A stretch of 64,000 nt of DNA from the NCBI GenBank assembly GCA_041391665.1, contig JAWKNO010000001.1, forward strand, positions 372,001-436,000. The letters run 5' to 3'. The notes beneath the pieces were generated by a model that was given only the letters and a program-made list of their open reading frames with translations, was not told the DNA's origin and did not search any database. A program made the translations under genes and the position numbers. Positions 35,850 to 46,254 of the stretch are shown here, piece by piece (positions within the stretch are counted from its first letter, which is position 1; each line of letters opens with the position of its first letter). The DNA comes from Bacteroidia bacterium (GTDB taxonomy: Bacteria; Bacteroidota; Bacteroidia; J057).

Positions 35850-38447
35850 ATGAAAGGTCGTTTACTTTATACCTTTCTTATTGGACTCCTGCAGCTAAAT
35901 GTTGTACAGGGATTTTCTCCTGATTCTGCGAAGATCGATTTTTACCTTCTTCGCAAAATGGGGGAAAATCCCAATTCTTATATCAAAGTATATGTTTACC
36001 TCGAAGACCAGGTAGATATTGCCGGGCTGGAGCAAAATTTCCAAAAACAACATTCCCCGAACGCCGTCAGGGGAAGAGAAGTAGTCACCCGCCTGAAGGC
36101 AAAAGCCGTAGCAACCCAACCACCCATTTTAAGCTGGCTGAAAACCAGGGGCGACCTGTTACCCGGCTCCCTGCGTCCATTATGGATCGCCAATGTCATT
36201 TTTTTTTCCGCCCGGGCTTCATTGATTTCAGAAATTACGCACCGTCAGGATGTGGCATGGGTTGGTTTTGACACCCCGACTGCACCTGATGATACTTATG
36301 GGGAACAATCCGCTGCGATTTCCCCGGATGGACATGAACCCGGACTATCTGCAATCCACGCACCGGCCTTATGGGCAATGGGTTATACCGGATATGGGCG
36401 GTCGGCACTTAGTATAGATACGGGCGTGGATCATACCCACCCTGCGCTTGCGCAGCGGTTCAGAGGAAATTATGTGCCCATAAACCAGGCATGGTTTGAA
36501 GATAGTACAGGAAATAATTACCCGTTTGTCTGTCTCAATGACTTTGGTGTGAGGCAGGATCACGGAACCCATACAACGGGGATTATGGTCGGACTCGATC
36601 CTGATGCAAAAGACACAATCGGCGTGGCGCCCGAAGGACTGTGGATGGGCGCTGCTTCCATTTGCGATGTTTACAGCAGTGATAACCTCGCAGCATTTCA
36701 ATGGGCCCTGGATCCCGATGGCGATCCTGCTACTACCTCCGACATGCCCGATGTGATCAACAATTCGTGGCGAACGGTAGATGTAGGCGATGCCTGTAAG
36801 CACCTGGCATACAAACAAAGCCTCCTGGCTTTGGAAGCGGCAGGAATTGCCGTTGTGTTTTCCGCCGGAAATGAAGGCCCTGCCGCCGGATCGATTGCTC
36901 CGCCCAAAGGCATTAATGTCAGTTTGGTAAATACTTTCGCCGTAGGAGCTGTAAATAGCAATCTGCCCGAACTCCCTATCCAGGGATTTTCCAGCCGGGG
37001 GCCTTCTCCCTGCCCGGGGCAGGGATCACTGGCTATTAAACCCGAAGTGGTTGCGCCAGGTTTTCAGGTCAGATCAAGTGTGCTGAACGGAAAATATGGG
37101 ATCAAGTCAGGCACTTCCATGTCTGCGCCGCATGCGTCGGGTGCAATCCTCTTATTGAAAGAGGCTTTTCCCTACCTGACAGGTGAGGCGATCAAACTGG
37201 CGTTGTATTTTACTGCCACTGACCTCGGCGCGACCGGCGAGGACAATGCCTATGGAATGGGCATGATAGATGTGCTGGCCGCATATAACTACCTCATTGC
37301 CGAAGGCCATATTCCCGTCATTCCCTCAAAGGAAAATGATGTGGCCATCGTCGAAATAGAAAACCTTCCGGCAGTCAATTGCGAGAGCCGGATTTCTCCC
37401 ATCGTACATTGGAAAAATGTGGGGGAAAATGCTGTCAATTCTGTGATTCTGGAGTACACATTCAGCGACGGTACTTCCGGGGCGATCATGCTGACAGACA
37501 GCCTGGCAGAGGATAGTGGTTCATTTGCCATTCTTCCCCAACAAACCTTTTCACCCGGCGTTTACACCCTCGATATTTTGCTTCGAAATCCCAACGGTGA
37601 AAATGATTACCGGTATCTGGATAATCATAAAACAGTCCTTTTTTCCATTGCTCCTCCTTTGCCTCAGGTTGTCGGAGATACCGTCTGTGAGTTATCCGAA
37701 GGTATGCTGACCGCCATTTCTGCTTTTCAAGGAGCGAATATCCGCTGGTACGATGATTCTGTAGGAGGAAATTGGGTAGGGGAGGGAACGAGTTTTATTA
37801 CACCGTCGATCGACACAACCACAACGTATTTTGCAGCAGCAGAATGGCCTTTAGATACAGACTTGCAGTGTGCACGAGTGCCTGTGATTGCAACGGTTGT
37901 ACCCGGACAAATGACCGCAGTATTCGCAGTCGGGAGTGGGAAACTGGTGTGGCCTGATTCTTCGGAGGCCGAATTTACAGATGTAAGTGTGGGTTCGATT
38001 GCCTGGCGCTGGGATTTTGGAGATGGCGGTTTTAGTGAAATCCCCAACCCATTTCACACATACACCGCGGTTGGTGCATACCGTGTGATTTTTTCAGCTA
38101 AAGGAAGCGATGGTTGTGCAGATGCATTTGCCGATACCGTAGTGGTAGGAGAAAGAAGTGTTTCAACTCCCATCGAAAGACTCTCCGGGCAATTTTTTCA
38201 ATCGATCAAAATTTACCCCAATCCCACCAGTGGGATCGTGTATATACATTCATTTTTCACGCAGCCGCAAAATATTGCGCTTCGCATATTCGACTTGCAG
38301 GGAAAGGAAATCCTGGCTACCAACCGGCAGGCGAAAGAAGGAGAAGTCCTGACAGTGGATCTTACCGGTTTTCTCCCGGGCATTTATTTACTGACTTGTC
38401 AGACTTCCGAAGGAACAATTAGTAGAAAACTCATTATTACCCCATAA
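35850..38447 (+). CDS. Secreted S8 subtilase-family protease, shorter form (paralogue 4 of 5)
   Basis: At 865 residues this paralogue is about 130 shorter than its neighbours. Catalytic D190, H238 and S423 are intact. The CARDB-like and Ig-like parts are present, but the jelly-roll-like domain found in the others is missing: after TYFAAAEWPLDTD the sequence goes almost directly to the PKD domain (WRWDFGDGGFSEIPNPFHTY). A T9SS domain (IYPNPTSG) ends it. It starts 6 bp after the third gene. Loss of one ligand-binding module may change substrate or anchoring. Confidence 0.92.
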   Translation: MKGRLLYTFLIGLLQLNVVQGFSPDSAKIDFYLLRKMGENPNSYIKVYVYLEDQVDIAGLEQNFQKQHSPNAVRGREVVTRLKAKAVATQPPILSWLKTRGDLLPGSLRPLWIANVIFFSARASLISEITHRQDVAWVGFDTPTAPDDTYGEQSAAISPDGHEPGLSAIHAPALWAMGYTGYGRSALSIDTGVDHTHPALAQRFRGNYVPINQAWFEDSTGNNYPFVCLNDFGVRQDHGTHTTGIMVGLDPDAKDTIGVAPEGLWMGAASICDVYSSDNLAAFQWALDPDGDPATTSDMPDVINNSWRTVDVGDACKHLAYKQSLLALEAAGIAVVFSAGNEGPAAGSIAPPKGINVSLVNTFAVGAVNSNLPELPIQGFSSRGPSPCPGQGSLAIKPEVVAPGFQVRSSVLNGKYGIKSGTSMSAPHASGAILLLKEAFPYLTGEAIKLALYFTATDLGATGEDNAYGMGMIDVLAAYNYLIAEGHIPVIPSKENDVAIVEIENLPAVNCESRISPIVHWKNVGENAVNSVILEYTFSDGTSGAIMLTDSLAEDSGSFAILPQQTFSPGVYTLDILLRNPNGENDYRYLDNHKTVLFSIAPPLPQVVGDTVCELSEGMLTAISAFQGANIRWYDDSVGGNWVGEGTSFITPSIDTTTTYFAAAEWPLDTDLQCARVPVIATVVPGQMTAVFAVGSGKLVWPDSSEAEFTDVSVGSIAWRWDFGDGGFSEIPNPFHTYTAVGAYRVIFSAKGSDGCADAFADTVVVGERSVSTPIERLSGQFFQSIKIYPNPTSGIVYIHSFFTQPQNIALRIFDLQGKEILATNRQAKEGEVLTVDLTGFLPGIYLLTCQTSEGTISRKLIITP

Positions 38448-38469
38448 CTCATCTCTCACACAGACGCTT

Positions 38470-41448
38470 ATGAACAGACAATGGATTACTTTTTTCTTTT
38501 TGCTGATTTTGTGCGGAAAGATCTTTGCGCAACCTGAAACAGACTACACCAAAACGAGTAGTCTGTTACTTGAAAAGGCCAGCCAGGCACAGGAAGACTA
38601 CATTCGTTTTAGTATCCTGCTTACAGAACGTGCGGATATGCATGCGATGAATGCCAATTTTCACAAGCAGCGCACTCCTTTGGCAGAAAGAACCCGCAGG
38701 GTGATTTCCACATTAAAGACAACCGCTGCCAATACGCAGGGAGATTTGCTGAATTTTTTAAATCAGTCTCCCGACGTGCTTCCCGGCTCGGTAGAGAGCT
38801 TCTGGATTACCAATCTGATTTTTGTTACCGCCAGGCCCGGAATGATTGCAACATTGAGTCAGCGTGCTGATGTTGCCTGGCTGGAATATGATTATGCAAT
38901 TGCCTTGGTAGAGCCTGATTCTCGCACAGAACTGGCGGAACGCGGTGTTACCGAATCTGCCGGCGGCGTGGAGCCCGGCCTGTTGGCAATTAATGCTCCT
39001 GCCATGTGGGCATTGGGATATACTGGTTATGGCCGGAAAACGCTGACAATTGATACCGGTGCTGACCCTACGCATCCTGCGATCGCAGGCCATTATTGGG
39101 GAAATTTTGTTCCGGAAAATCTCGCCTGGCTTGATCCGGTTTCCGGCTCAGCAAGTCCTTTTGACTGCGATTCACACGGTTCCCATGTGACAGGAACGAT
39201 GGTCGGACTCGACCCTGCGACAAGCGACACGATTGGTGTGGCACCTGAAGGCGTCTGGATGGCGTCTGCTGCCATTTGCGACAATAGTAGCAACGACAAC
39301 CTGGCGGTGATGCAATGGGCGATCGATCCGGATGGAGACTCTACGACTATTTGGGATATGCCCGATGCGATCAATTGTTCGTGGTGGGCACCCGATGTGG
39401 ACCCTAACTGTAACAGTGAATATGTGGATGTGCTCAGCGCGCTTGAGGCTGCCGGAGTAGCCGTAGTATTTGCTGCGGGTAATTTTGGCCCTGGCCCATC
39501 GACGGTAACGATTCCCCAGGATATCAGCACGGATCTTGTAAATGCATTTTCTGTGGGTGCGGTGAACGGCAATGTACAGGCAACTCCGATTGTGGGCTTT
39601 TCTTCCAGAGGGCCCTCAAATTGCGGTACAGAAGGATCGTTGTTGATAAAACCTGAAGTTTCCGCTCCCGGGCTAAATGTCCGGTCAAGTGTACTAAATG
39701 GGACGTATGCATTATTTTCAGGAACTTCTATGGCATCCCCACATGTGGCAGGGGCAGTTTTGCTGTTGAAACAAGCGTTTCCCTACCTGAGTGGTACTGA
39801 TCTCAAACTTGCTTTGTACTATAGTGCGATTGACCTGGGGCAACCAGGTGAAGACAATAGCTATGGGATGGGTCTTATTGATGTATATGCTGCGTATAAT
39901 TATCTGGTTACACAGGGAAATACACCCGCGTCGCCTAATGCAAGTTTTGATGTAGCGGCAAAATCAATTATCAACCTCGATACATTAATATGCGGGGCCT
40001 CAGGAGTTTCCCCGCTTCTATTGGTGAAAAACGAGGGTGATTCGGCTGTAACAAGTATGGATATCGTTTACGGATATGCTTCCGGTCAGCGGGATACTTT
40101 TTTCTGGACCGGACTTATCCAGCCCGGTGCTCTGTTTCTGATAAGTTTGCCTGCTTCCAGCCTTTCTTCCGGCAGTTATACCCTTGATGTCGAGCTGCGA
40201 AACCCCAATGGAAGCGAAGATAGTCGTTTTCTTGATAACCGGATTTTACAGCGATTAACCGTGACACCTGACCCTGAAATTCCACCCGTCTCGGCCGATA
40301 TCTGTGTCAATGCCAACGCGTTGCTTTCAGTTTCACCTCAGGCACCATGGACAGCATTGTGGTATGAGGATAGTATCGGCGGGAACTCGTTTTCTCAGGG
40401 TAGTACCTATTACACGCCTACGCTTAGTGCGGATAAAGTATATTATGTAGGGAGTGGGCTCAGCGGATCGCTGGGGTTGTCAGATACGCTTTCAGGTAAA
40501 GGCGGTTATGACGCTGCAAATACAGGCTTTATGACCTTTGACTGCGCGGCAGAAATCACTTTGAAATCAGTGAAAGTTTATACCAATAACGTAGGGATTC
40601 GGCTATTTCGGGTAACAGATGCATCGGGAAATCAGATCGCAGTAAAAAACTTCCAGATGCTCAGTGGAGAGCAGGAACTGGATCTTTCTTTTACAATTCC
40701 TGCCGGTACGGGTTATAAGCTGCATTATTCGGGTCTTTGGGGAATGTACCGTCAGACAACAGGTGCTACGTATCCGTATGATCTGAATGGCCTGGTTACG
40801 ATTACCGGTTCAGACGGGGGGGACTCTTCGTATGCTTATTTCTTTGATTGGAATGTGATTTTCGAAGGGACATGCCCCAGGGCTGCGGTTACCGTGAACA
40901 CCTTGCCCGGTACGATGAATACTGCATTTGCAGCTACTCCGGGTTCGGTCAAACTTCCCAACCAGACCGGCGATGTTCAGTTTACAGATTTGAGCGCCAA
41001 TGCCGTCACCTGGAAATGGGACTTTGGCGATGGCGGAACCAGTACCGACCAGAATCCGCTTCATACGTACTCACTGGTTGATACCTATGCAGTAAGCCTT
41101 GAAGCGACAGGTGCAGACGGGTGTGCAGATACCTATATCGATACCGTTGTGGTAGAAGGCTGGAATACAGCAATCGATGATATTGATCCGTCGGGTTCAC
41201 AGATATTGGTTTATCCAAACCCATCTGGTGGAGTATTTAATGTGAAATTTAGTTTTGATACGCCTACAGAAGTTGAAATATATGTAACTGATATTGTCGG
41301 ACGGGTGATCTCAACTCCATTCAAAAAAATGGTTGGCGATGAGGTGGTGCAACTCGATATTTCGGGAGTAAGTCAGGGTATATACTTGCTTCTGGTAAAA
41401 CATAACGGTCTTGTATTCACCCAAAGAATAATGACAGGTTTGCACTAA
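38470..41448 (+). CDS. Secreted S8 subtilase-family protease with PKD and T9SS domains (paralogue 5 of 5)
   Basis: The 992-residue protein has a signal peptide and catalytic D195 (TIDTGADPTHPA), H236 (CDSHGSHVTG) and S420 (SGTSMASPHVAG). The accessory domains are complete: CARDB-like, Ig-like (SADICVNANALL), jelly-roll-like, PKD (WKWDFGDGGTSTDQNPLHTY) and T9SS (VYPNPSGG). It is the last of the array, 22 bp after the fourth gene. The following gene is unrelated and starts 90 bp on. Confidence 0.92.
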   Translation: MNRQWITFFFLLILCGKIFAQPETDYTKTSSLLLEKASQAQEDYIRFSILLTERADMHAMNANFHKQRTPLAERTRRVISTLKTTAANTQGDLLNFLNQSPDVLPGSVESFWITNLIFVTARPGMIATLSQRADVAWLEYDYAIALVEPDSRTELAERGVTESAGGVEPGLLAINAPAMWALGYTGYGRKTLTIDTGADPTHPAIAGHYWGNFVPENLAWLDPVSGSASPFDCDSHGSHVTGTMVGLDPATSDTIGVAPEGVWMASAAICDNSSNDNLAVMQWAIDPDGDSTTIWDMPDAINCSWWAPDVDPNCNSEYVDVLSALEAAGVAVVFAAGNFGPGPSTVTIPQDISTDLVNAFSVGAVNGNVQATPIVGFSSRGPSNCGTEGSLLIKPEVSAPGLNVRSSVLNGTYALFSGTSMASPHVAGAVLLLKQAFPYLSGTDLKLALYYSAIDLGQPGEDNSYGMGLIDVYAAYNYLVTQGNTPASPNASFDVAAKSIINLDTLICGASGVSPLLLVKNEGDSAVTSMDIVYGYASGQRDTFFWTGLIQPGALFLISLPASSLSSGSYTLDVELRNPNGSEDSRFLDNRILQRLTVTPDPEIPPVSADICVNANALLSVSPQAPWTALWYEDSIGGNSFSQGSTYYTPTLSADKVYYVGSGLSGSLGLSDTLSGKGGYDAANTGFMTFDCAAEITLKSVKVYTNNVGIRLFRVTDASGNQIAVKNFQMLSGEQELDLSFTIPAGTGYKLHYSGLWGMYRQTTGATYPYDLNGLVTITGSDGGDSSYAYFFDWNVIFEGTCPRAAVTVNTLPGTMNTAFAATPGSVKLPNQTGDVQFTDLSANAVTWKWDFGDGGTSTDQNPLHTYSLVDTYAVSLEATGADGCADTYIDTVVVEGWNTAIDDIDPSGSQILVYPNPSGGVFNVKFSFDTPTEVEIYVTDIVGRVISTPFKKMVGDEVVQLDISGVSQGIYLLLVKHNGLVFTQRIMTGLH

Positions 41449-41538
41449 AAGTGTCTTTGTGGGGGAAAGTCCGGGGAGTAGATTTGACATCGACTTACAA
41501 AATCTGCAACCCACCCATTAACCAACTTAAATCTGAAG

Positions 41539-42258
41539 ATGAATCATCCCGGATTTGAACAACAAAACCCCTTTGCTAAAAACACAGCTTCCCGGACTTT
41601 TTCTTTAACTAATGATCCACTCAACTACAGACGACTATTCATCGAGTCTTTATTTATTCATACAAAAGGGCTTAACTACGGCCTGCTGAATCCATTTCGT
41701 TCTGTAAGTGAACTTTTCAACCTTTCCCAGATGGAATTTTTTATCCTTCAGGAAGAGCTGCCAGAATGGACGGAAATCTGCAAAAACTCTTCCTACGTCT
41801 CGAAGGTGCATATAACTTCCGTTCCCGGGGGGCACAAATTTCTCCTGAAATTTTTTGATCATGCGACTTTAGAGTTAAAACTCATTTCTTCACTTTCTGT
41901 ACAGGGATTGTTGTTTGCCGAAGTAGAAAATTATATCAACGATGCACTGATCGACCGTGATGGCGTAAAACGAATATCGCGTAAGCACAACTTTGAGTAT
42001 AATTTTATTCGCACCTGTTTTTCGGGTCAAATATTTTCCAAAGAAACGGGGCTGTATCTGCTTTCAGCTTCTCCGGAAGACCAGCGGGAAATCCTGGCAT
42101 ATTTTGCAGAGAAGTATGGGATTGTTGTTCCCAACATGATTCGGTTGATGAGCAATGTGTTCCTTTATAAAGAGATAATAGAAGAAGTGTTGCGGATAAT
42201 TCCTCAGAATACAAAAAAAACAGGAACCAATTTCCTGAAAAAGTATTCACGGGCCTGA
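41539..42258 (+). CDS. Hypothetical protein
   Basis: The 239-residue protein has no signal peptide or membrane helix and I recognise no family. It is predicted to be mixed alpha/beta, with a charged C terminus (KKTGTNFLKKYSRA). It lies alone between the protease array and a glycosyltransferase gene, with about 130 bp of AT-rich sequence before the latter. Confidence 0.6.
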   Translation: MNHPGFEQQNPFAKNTASRTFSLTNDPLNYRRLFIESLFIHTKGLNYGLLNPFRSVSELFNLSQMEFFILQEELPEWTEICKNSSYVSKVHITSVPGGHKFLLKFFDHATLELKLISSLSVQGLLFAEVENYINDALIDRDGVKRISRKHNFEYNFIRTCFSGQIFSKETGLYLLSASPEDQREILAYFAEKYGIVVPNMIRLMSNVFLYKEIIEEVLRIIPQNTKKTGTNFLKKYSRA

Positions 42259-42390
42259 CCCGAAGAACCTTGTAATATTGCCGTTTTCTGATAATTAGTA
42301 GTAGATTGTAATATTTCACTCATTACTGTCGTCAATATTAATAGATTCAGTAATAAATTTATTATAAGATTCGGAATATTACATAACCCT

Positions 42391-43578
42391 ATGCAGCCAT
42401 TTGTGAAAATAAGCATAATTGATGCAGAATACGGAGGCGTTGAGTCAAATGGGTATAGGCTATTGGTAACATCCCTTATTTCAAAAGAGAAAGAAAATTG
42501 TCAGTTTGTTGTAATAAAGGATAGGGTTTCCGGTAAGCGGAAAAAATCTTTCAGTAGTTATCCAAATGCAAAGACGGTAGCTTTTCCTGTAACAAACAAA
42601 GGCCTTGCCGGAAGGTTGGCGTTTAGTTTTCTGGCGATTTGCTATTCAATAATATCCGCTGATGTTGTAATTCTGCTCGGCGTCAGCTGTGGTATTTTCC
42701 TTCCATTTGCGCGCTTATTTTCCAGATTGAAGATAATTGTGAATATAGACAATACGCGCTGGAACCAGCAGGAAAAAGGAACACCAAAACAAACGATGTG
42801 GAAAACCGTGGAGCGCCTCGCTGTAAAATTTTCTCACCGAATTGTTTGCAGTAACCAGCAGTTGCGGAATTATGTAAAAGATGAGTATAATGCTGAAAGT
42901 AGCGTAATCGGATACGGGGGAGATGCTACTGTACAGGATGATGGTTCTATTATCAATAACGCCCCTAAGATTCCTGATTTCCCTTTGGGGAAAAAATTTG
43001 TTTTATGCCGCACCTATATTTCACCTTTCAGCGGCGTAGAGTCTATTCTTGAAACTTTTGCGCGTTACCCCAGGTATGGAATTGTGATGATGGGAAACTG
43101 GGCGGATAGTGTTTACGGATTGAATATTTACAAGCAATATCATCGGTACGAGAATATCCGTTTTGTAGAGTATTCACCGGAAACTTTCACCATGTTTTTG
43201 TCCCAGGCGGAAATCTTTTTGTATAATTTTGATGGTGGTGGGACACATATATCGTTGCTTCAAGCCATGTATCAGGCGGTGCCGGTAATTGCCCTTGAGT
43301 CGCCGATTAACAGAGATATAACCCAAAACAAGGCTTTTTATTTCTCCCATTCGGCAGATCTTATCTATATTCTTCATTCTGCCAATGCTTCTATGTTGAA
43401 GAGTTCGGCTACATTTCTGGCCAAGATTGCCCATGAGACCCATCTTTGGTCAAATACGGTAGCCCAATATTTCACTCTGGTTGAAAGCTTACTTTCACCA
43501 GATGCAGCCATAAAGGCTCCGAAGAAAGTTATTTCCGGTGTACAGACTCTTTCTGCGGATGAAACGAAAGGTCAGTAA
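42391..43578 (+). CDS. DUF1972/rhamnosyltransferase-like glycosyltransferase
   Basis: The 395-residue protein resembles the DUF1972 group of GT-B glycosyltransferases: AEYGGVESNGYRLL near the start, then an ordinary Rossmann pair, VCSNQQLRNYV at the domain boundary and the C-terminal GGGTHISLLQAMYQAVPVIALES that fits the nucleotide-sugar site. It should transfer a sugar, perhaps rhamnose, to a surface glycan at the cytoplasmic face. No polysaccharide cluster surrounds it. Its last 7 bp overlap the convergent prenyltransferase gene. Confidence 0.78.
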   Translation: MQPFVKISIIDAEYGGVESNGYRLLVTSLISKEKENCQFVVIKDRVSGKRKKSFSSYPNAKTVAFPVTNKGLAGRLAFSFLAICYSIISADVVILLGVSCGIFLPFARLFSRLKIIVNIDNTRWNQQEKGTPKQTMWKTVERLAVKFSHRIVCSNQQLRNYVKDEYNAESSVIGYGGDATVQDDGSIINNAPKIPDFPLGKKFVLCRTYISPFSGVESILETFARYPRYGIVMMGNWADSVYGLNIYKQYHRYENIRFVEYSPETFTMFLSQAEIFLYNFDGGGTHISLLQAMYQAVPVIALESPINRDITQNKAFYFSHSADLIYILHSANASMLKSSATFLAKIAHETHLWSNTVAQYFTLVESLLSPDAAIKAPKKVISGVQTLSADETKGQ

Positions 43579-44441
43579 ATCAAAATCGCAAAAGCGATAA
43601 TCCAGCAGACAATGATTGCCTGTATAAAAAAATCCCCCATCAATACTTTGGCAGGGCTGCCGCTTCTTTCTTCTACAAAAGTAATCTGCATATAGCGCAG
43701 CACGCCAAGGATTACAAAAAAAACGGTGATATACAGGTAGTGATTGTCAAATTTTTCCTGAATCTCGGGAGAAATCGTATAAGAAATATAGGCAACGATC
43801 AAAACTGAAGCCATGACGACCATGGCGCTGTTGATAAACTCCAGATTATACCCGTCAATAGATTTTCTCACTTTCATCCCGTCGGATGCCAGAAGCACAT
43901 CGTCTCTTCGTTTGGCCAGCGCGAGAAAAAGTGCACCGAGAAACATCATCAGTATCAACCACATCGATAGCGGAATATGCGGTTGGGCGACAAGCGCTCC
44001 TACAGCTACCCGTATCACAAAACCCAGAGCAATGATGCTGATGTCAATGATCGGAATATGTTTGAGCCGGAAAGTGTAAAGCACATTGAGGAAGACATAG
44101 GCTGTGACGAGGTAAAGTGCGTATTTATCGAGCCATGCAAAAATGCCAAGGCCAGCTGCGATTAATAGTCCCATGAGCGTAAAAGCTACGCCTACAGAGA
44201 CCTTGCCGGAGGCCAACGGGCGGTCTTTTTTGATGGGATGTTGGGCATCTTCTTTCCTGTCCCTGTAATCATTCAGAATATAAACCCCGCTGGCGATCAT
44301 GGAAAAGCCGAAAAAGCCCGCGACTGTGGCGAAAATCACAGATGGATCGGCAATTCGCAGCCCGAAAAAAGCTGGCAAAAACAACATCAGGTTTTTGGTG
44401 TACTGATGTGTACGAAGCAATAAAAAATAATCCTTCACCAT
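43572..44441 (-). CDS. UbiA-type prenyltransferase, decaprenyl-phosphate phosphoribosyltransferase-like
   Basis: The 289-residue inner-membrane protein has about eight helices and the UbiA signature NDYRDRKEDAQHPIKKDRPLASG (first DxxxD, near residues 57-79) and, further on, LALAKRRDD. This wording is that of 5-phosphoribosyl-1-pyrophosphate:polyprenyl-phosphate transferases rather than quinone-making UbiA. Such enzymes make polyprenyl-phosphoryl ribose, an arabinose/ribose donor precursor, in actinobacteria; the role in Bacteroidota is less clear. It lies divergently 185 bp from the head-GIN lipoprotein gene. Confidence 0.8.
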   Translation of the reverse strand: MVKDYFLLLRTHQYTKNLMLFLPAFFGLRIADPSVIFATVAGFFGFSMIASGVYILNDYRDRKEDAQHPIKKDRPLASGKVSVGVAFTLMGLLIAAGLGIFAWLDKYALYLVTAYVFLNVLYTFRLKHIPIIDISIIALGFVIRVAVGALVAQPHIPLSMWLILMMFLGALFLALAKRRDDVLLASDGMKVRKSIDGYNLEFINSAMVVMASVLIVAYISYTISPEIQEKFDNHYLYITVFFVILGVLRYMQITFVEERSGSPAKVLMGDFFIQAIIVCWIIAFAILIY

Positions 44442-44626
44442 ATTCTGAGGGCAAATAAACGATTTATCCTGAGGGGCGCAATGTATTTAAATGGCTCACT
44501 CCGCATTTTCACGGGTTCACTCTTCACTTTCCCACATTCGTGCGCGCGGCCTGCAATCCTTAGCCAAAACCATAGTCTATTTGTCGTAAACATTTCATAA
44601 ACAAACATCTATAAAAACATAATAAA

Positions 44627-45349
44627 ATGAATACTTTAAGAAAAATCGCTTTCGCAACAATCGTTGGACTCGGTCTTGTTACCAGTAGCTGTCAGTTGGA
44701 TGATGTCTGTACAAAAGGCTCAGGCCCTACAGTAATTGATACACTCGCTATTTCTCCTTTTACAGGTATCAACCTGACCCTCGCTGGTGATGTCTATATT
44801 TCGAAAGGCCCGGTTCAATCCGTAGAAATTCATGGCCAGGAAAACCTGATTGAAAAACTCAAAACCGATGTTGAAGGAGGTGTGTGGAAAATTGATTTTC
44901 AGGGTTGTATCATTAATCATGAAGATTTTGAGATTCATATTACACTTCCTGAACTCGACTTTGTAAAAATCTCAGGTTCCGGCAATATCATCAGTGAAGA
45001 TACTTTTACAACAACCCTGATGGGGGTGAAAATCAACGGTTCCGGCGATATTACCCTCGCTGTGGATGCTGGTCAGATGGACAGTGAAATCAATGGTTCC
45101 GGTAACCTTTTCCTCTCAGGCATAGCAGACACACATACGACAAAAATCCTTGGCTCCGGCAATATCCGTGCATTTGACCTGAATACAGATGAAACAACCG
45201 TCAATATCAGTGGATCTGGTGACGCTCAGGTTATGGCCAGCCAGCAATTGGAGGTAAAAATAGGCGGCAGCGGGGATGTGTATTACAAAGGCTCACCACA
45301 GCTCAATGTAAAAATCAACGGCTCCGGTTCTGTCAAGGATTCAAACTAA
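44627..45349 (+). CDS. Head-GIN (DUF2807) lipoprotein
   Basis: The 240-residue protein has a lipoprotein signal ending SSC (C22) and then a DUF2807 repeat: alternating GSGNI/GSGDI turns (VKINGSGDITLAV, ISGSGDAQVM, VKIGGSGDVYYKG), characteristic of right-handed beta-helix head-GIN proteins of Bacteroidota. It is probably anchored at the periplasmic or outer membrane face; function is unknown. It ends 17 bp into the convergent alpha/beta hydrolase gene. Confidence 0.85.
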   Translation: MNTLRKIAFATIVGLGLVTSSCQLDDVCTKGSGPTVIDTLAISPFTGINLTLAGDVYISKGPVQSVEIHGQENLIEKLKTDVEGGVWKIDFQGCIINHEDFEIHITLPELDFVKISGSGNIISEDTFTTTLMGVKINGSGDITLAVDAGQMDSEINGSGNLFLSGIADTHTTKILGSGNIRAFDLNTDETTVNISGSGDAQVMASQQLEVKIGGSGDVYYKGSPQLNVKINGSGSVKDSN

Positions 45350-46199
45350 ATAAAATTTCGTCCAGTAGTTGTCTTATCGCAAAGGGATCATCTTCGATGA
45401 TCATATGTCCTCCCTCAGGTATAATGATTTGTGCCTGAGGGATTTTCTTTGAAAATATTTTTCCCGCTGCCGGAGATATCACCTGATCTCTCCGGCCCCA
45501 TATCAGATACCACCCGGCCGGATGGCTGGTTTGCAGGGCTTTCAGATCATTTAGGTGAATCCTGATTCCTCCATATACCTTCAGAAATGTCCGAAACCAG
45601 TCTCTGGTCGCTTTTGTCCCAAAATTTGCCCTGAAAACCCGATAGCTGAGTTTGTCTATCAGCTTTTTTTTATGCAAAAATGCAGTAAACTGAAGAAAGG
45701 GCTGGGGATATGCGGAAATGATTTTTAGCAAAGTATTTCCTACAAGATCGGAAGAAATCAGCCGATACCACGGATTCGACCGGATGCCATCAGGGGCAAT
45801 CAGAATCACGGAAGTAGCTTTTGGGGTAGCGTATAATTGCATCGCCATTGCGATTTTTCCTCCCATGCTAAACCCCATAAAATACCACTCTTTGCCCTGA
45901 CACAATGTTTCGATCGCTTGCATCAGGTTGGAAAAAAAACCAGGCGATATCGGATCTTTTGACAGCCAGCGGGAACCACCAAAAAAAGGAAGATCCACAG
46001 AAACGACCTGCCAACCTGCCGGAATGGATTCCACCACCTGATCAAAAAGATATTTGTTTTGAAGGTATCCATGGAAACAGATCAGCACTTTTTCACCAGT
46101 ACCCTTTACTTTCGCTGATATTTCGGCCTCTTTCAAGGAAAAAACAATTTCTGACCAGGAGGCGGTATCTATATTTTTTTTGTCCTCTTGAATAGGCAT
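45333..46199 (-). CDS. Alpha/beta hydrolase (MenH-like)
   Basis: The 288-residue protein shows the nucleophile elbow GFSMGGK with Ser, the oxyanion region LICFHGYLQNKYLF, and the final histidine in GGHMIIEDDP. Substrate is unknown; the pattern is general for esterase- or MenH-like hydrolases of the cytoplasm. Its 3' end overlaps the head-GIN gene by 17 bp. It is divergent to rfaE2 with a 55-bp gap. Confidence 0.85.
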   Translation of the reverse strand: MPIQEDKKNIDTASWSEIVFSLKEAEISAKVKGTGEKVLICFHGYLQNKYLFDQVVESIPAGWQVVSVDLPFFGGSRWLSKDPISPGFFSNLMQAIETLCQGKEWYFMGFSMGGKIAMAMQLYATPKATSVILIAPDGIRSNPWYRLISSDLVGNTLLKIISAYPQPFLQFTAFLHKKKLIDKLSYRVFRANFGTKATRDWFRTFLKVYGGIRIHLNDLKALQTSHPAGWYLIWGRRDQVISPAAGKIFSKKIPQAQIIIPEGGHMIIEDDPFAIRQLLDEILFSLNP

Positions 46200-46254
46200 G
46201 TCGTACTATAAGAATTCGAATGTAACTTTATCCAACGATTTTTAAAGGACAATT

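Noticed and set aside
43977..44423. Short plus-strand frames opposite the UbiA-type gene
   Set aside because: They are antisense shadows of a well-supported membrane enzyme.
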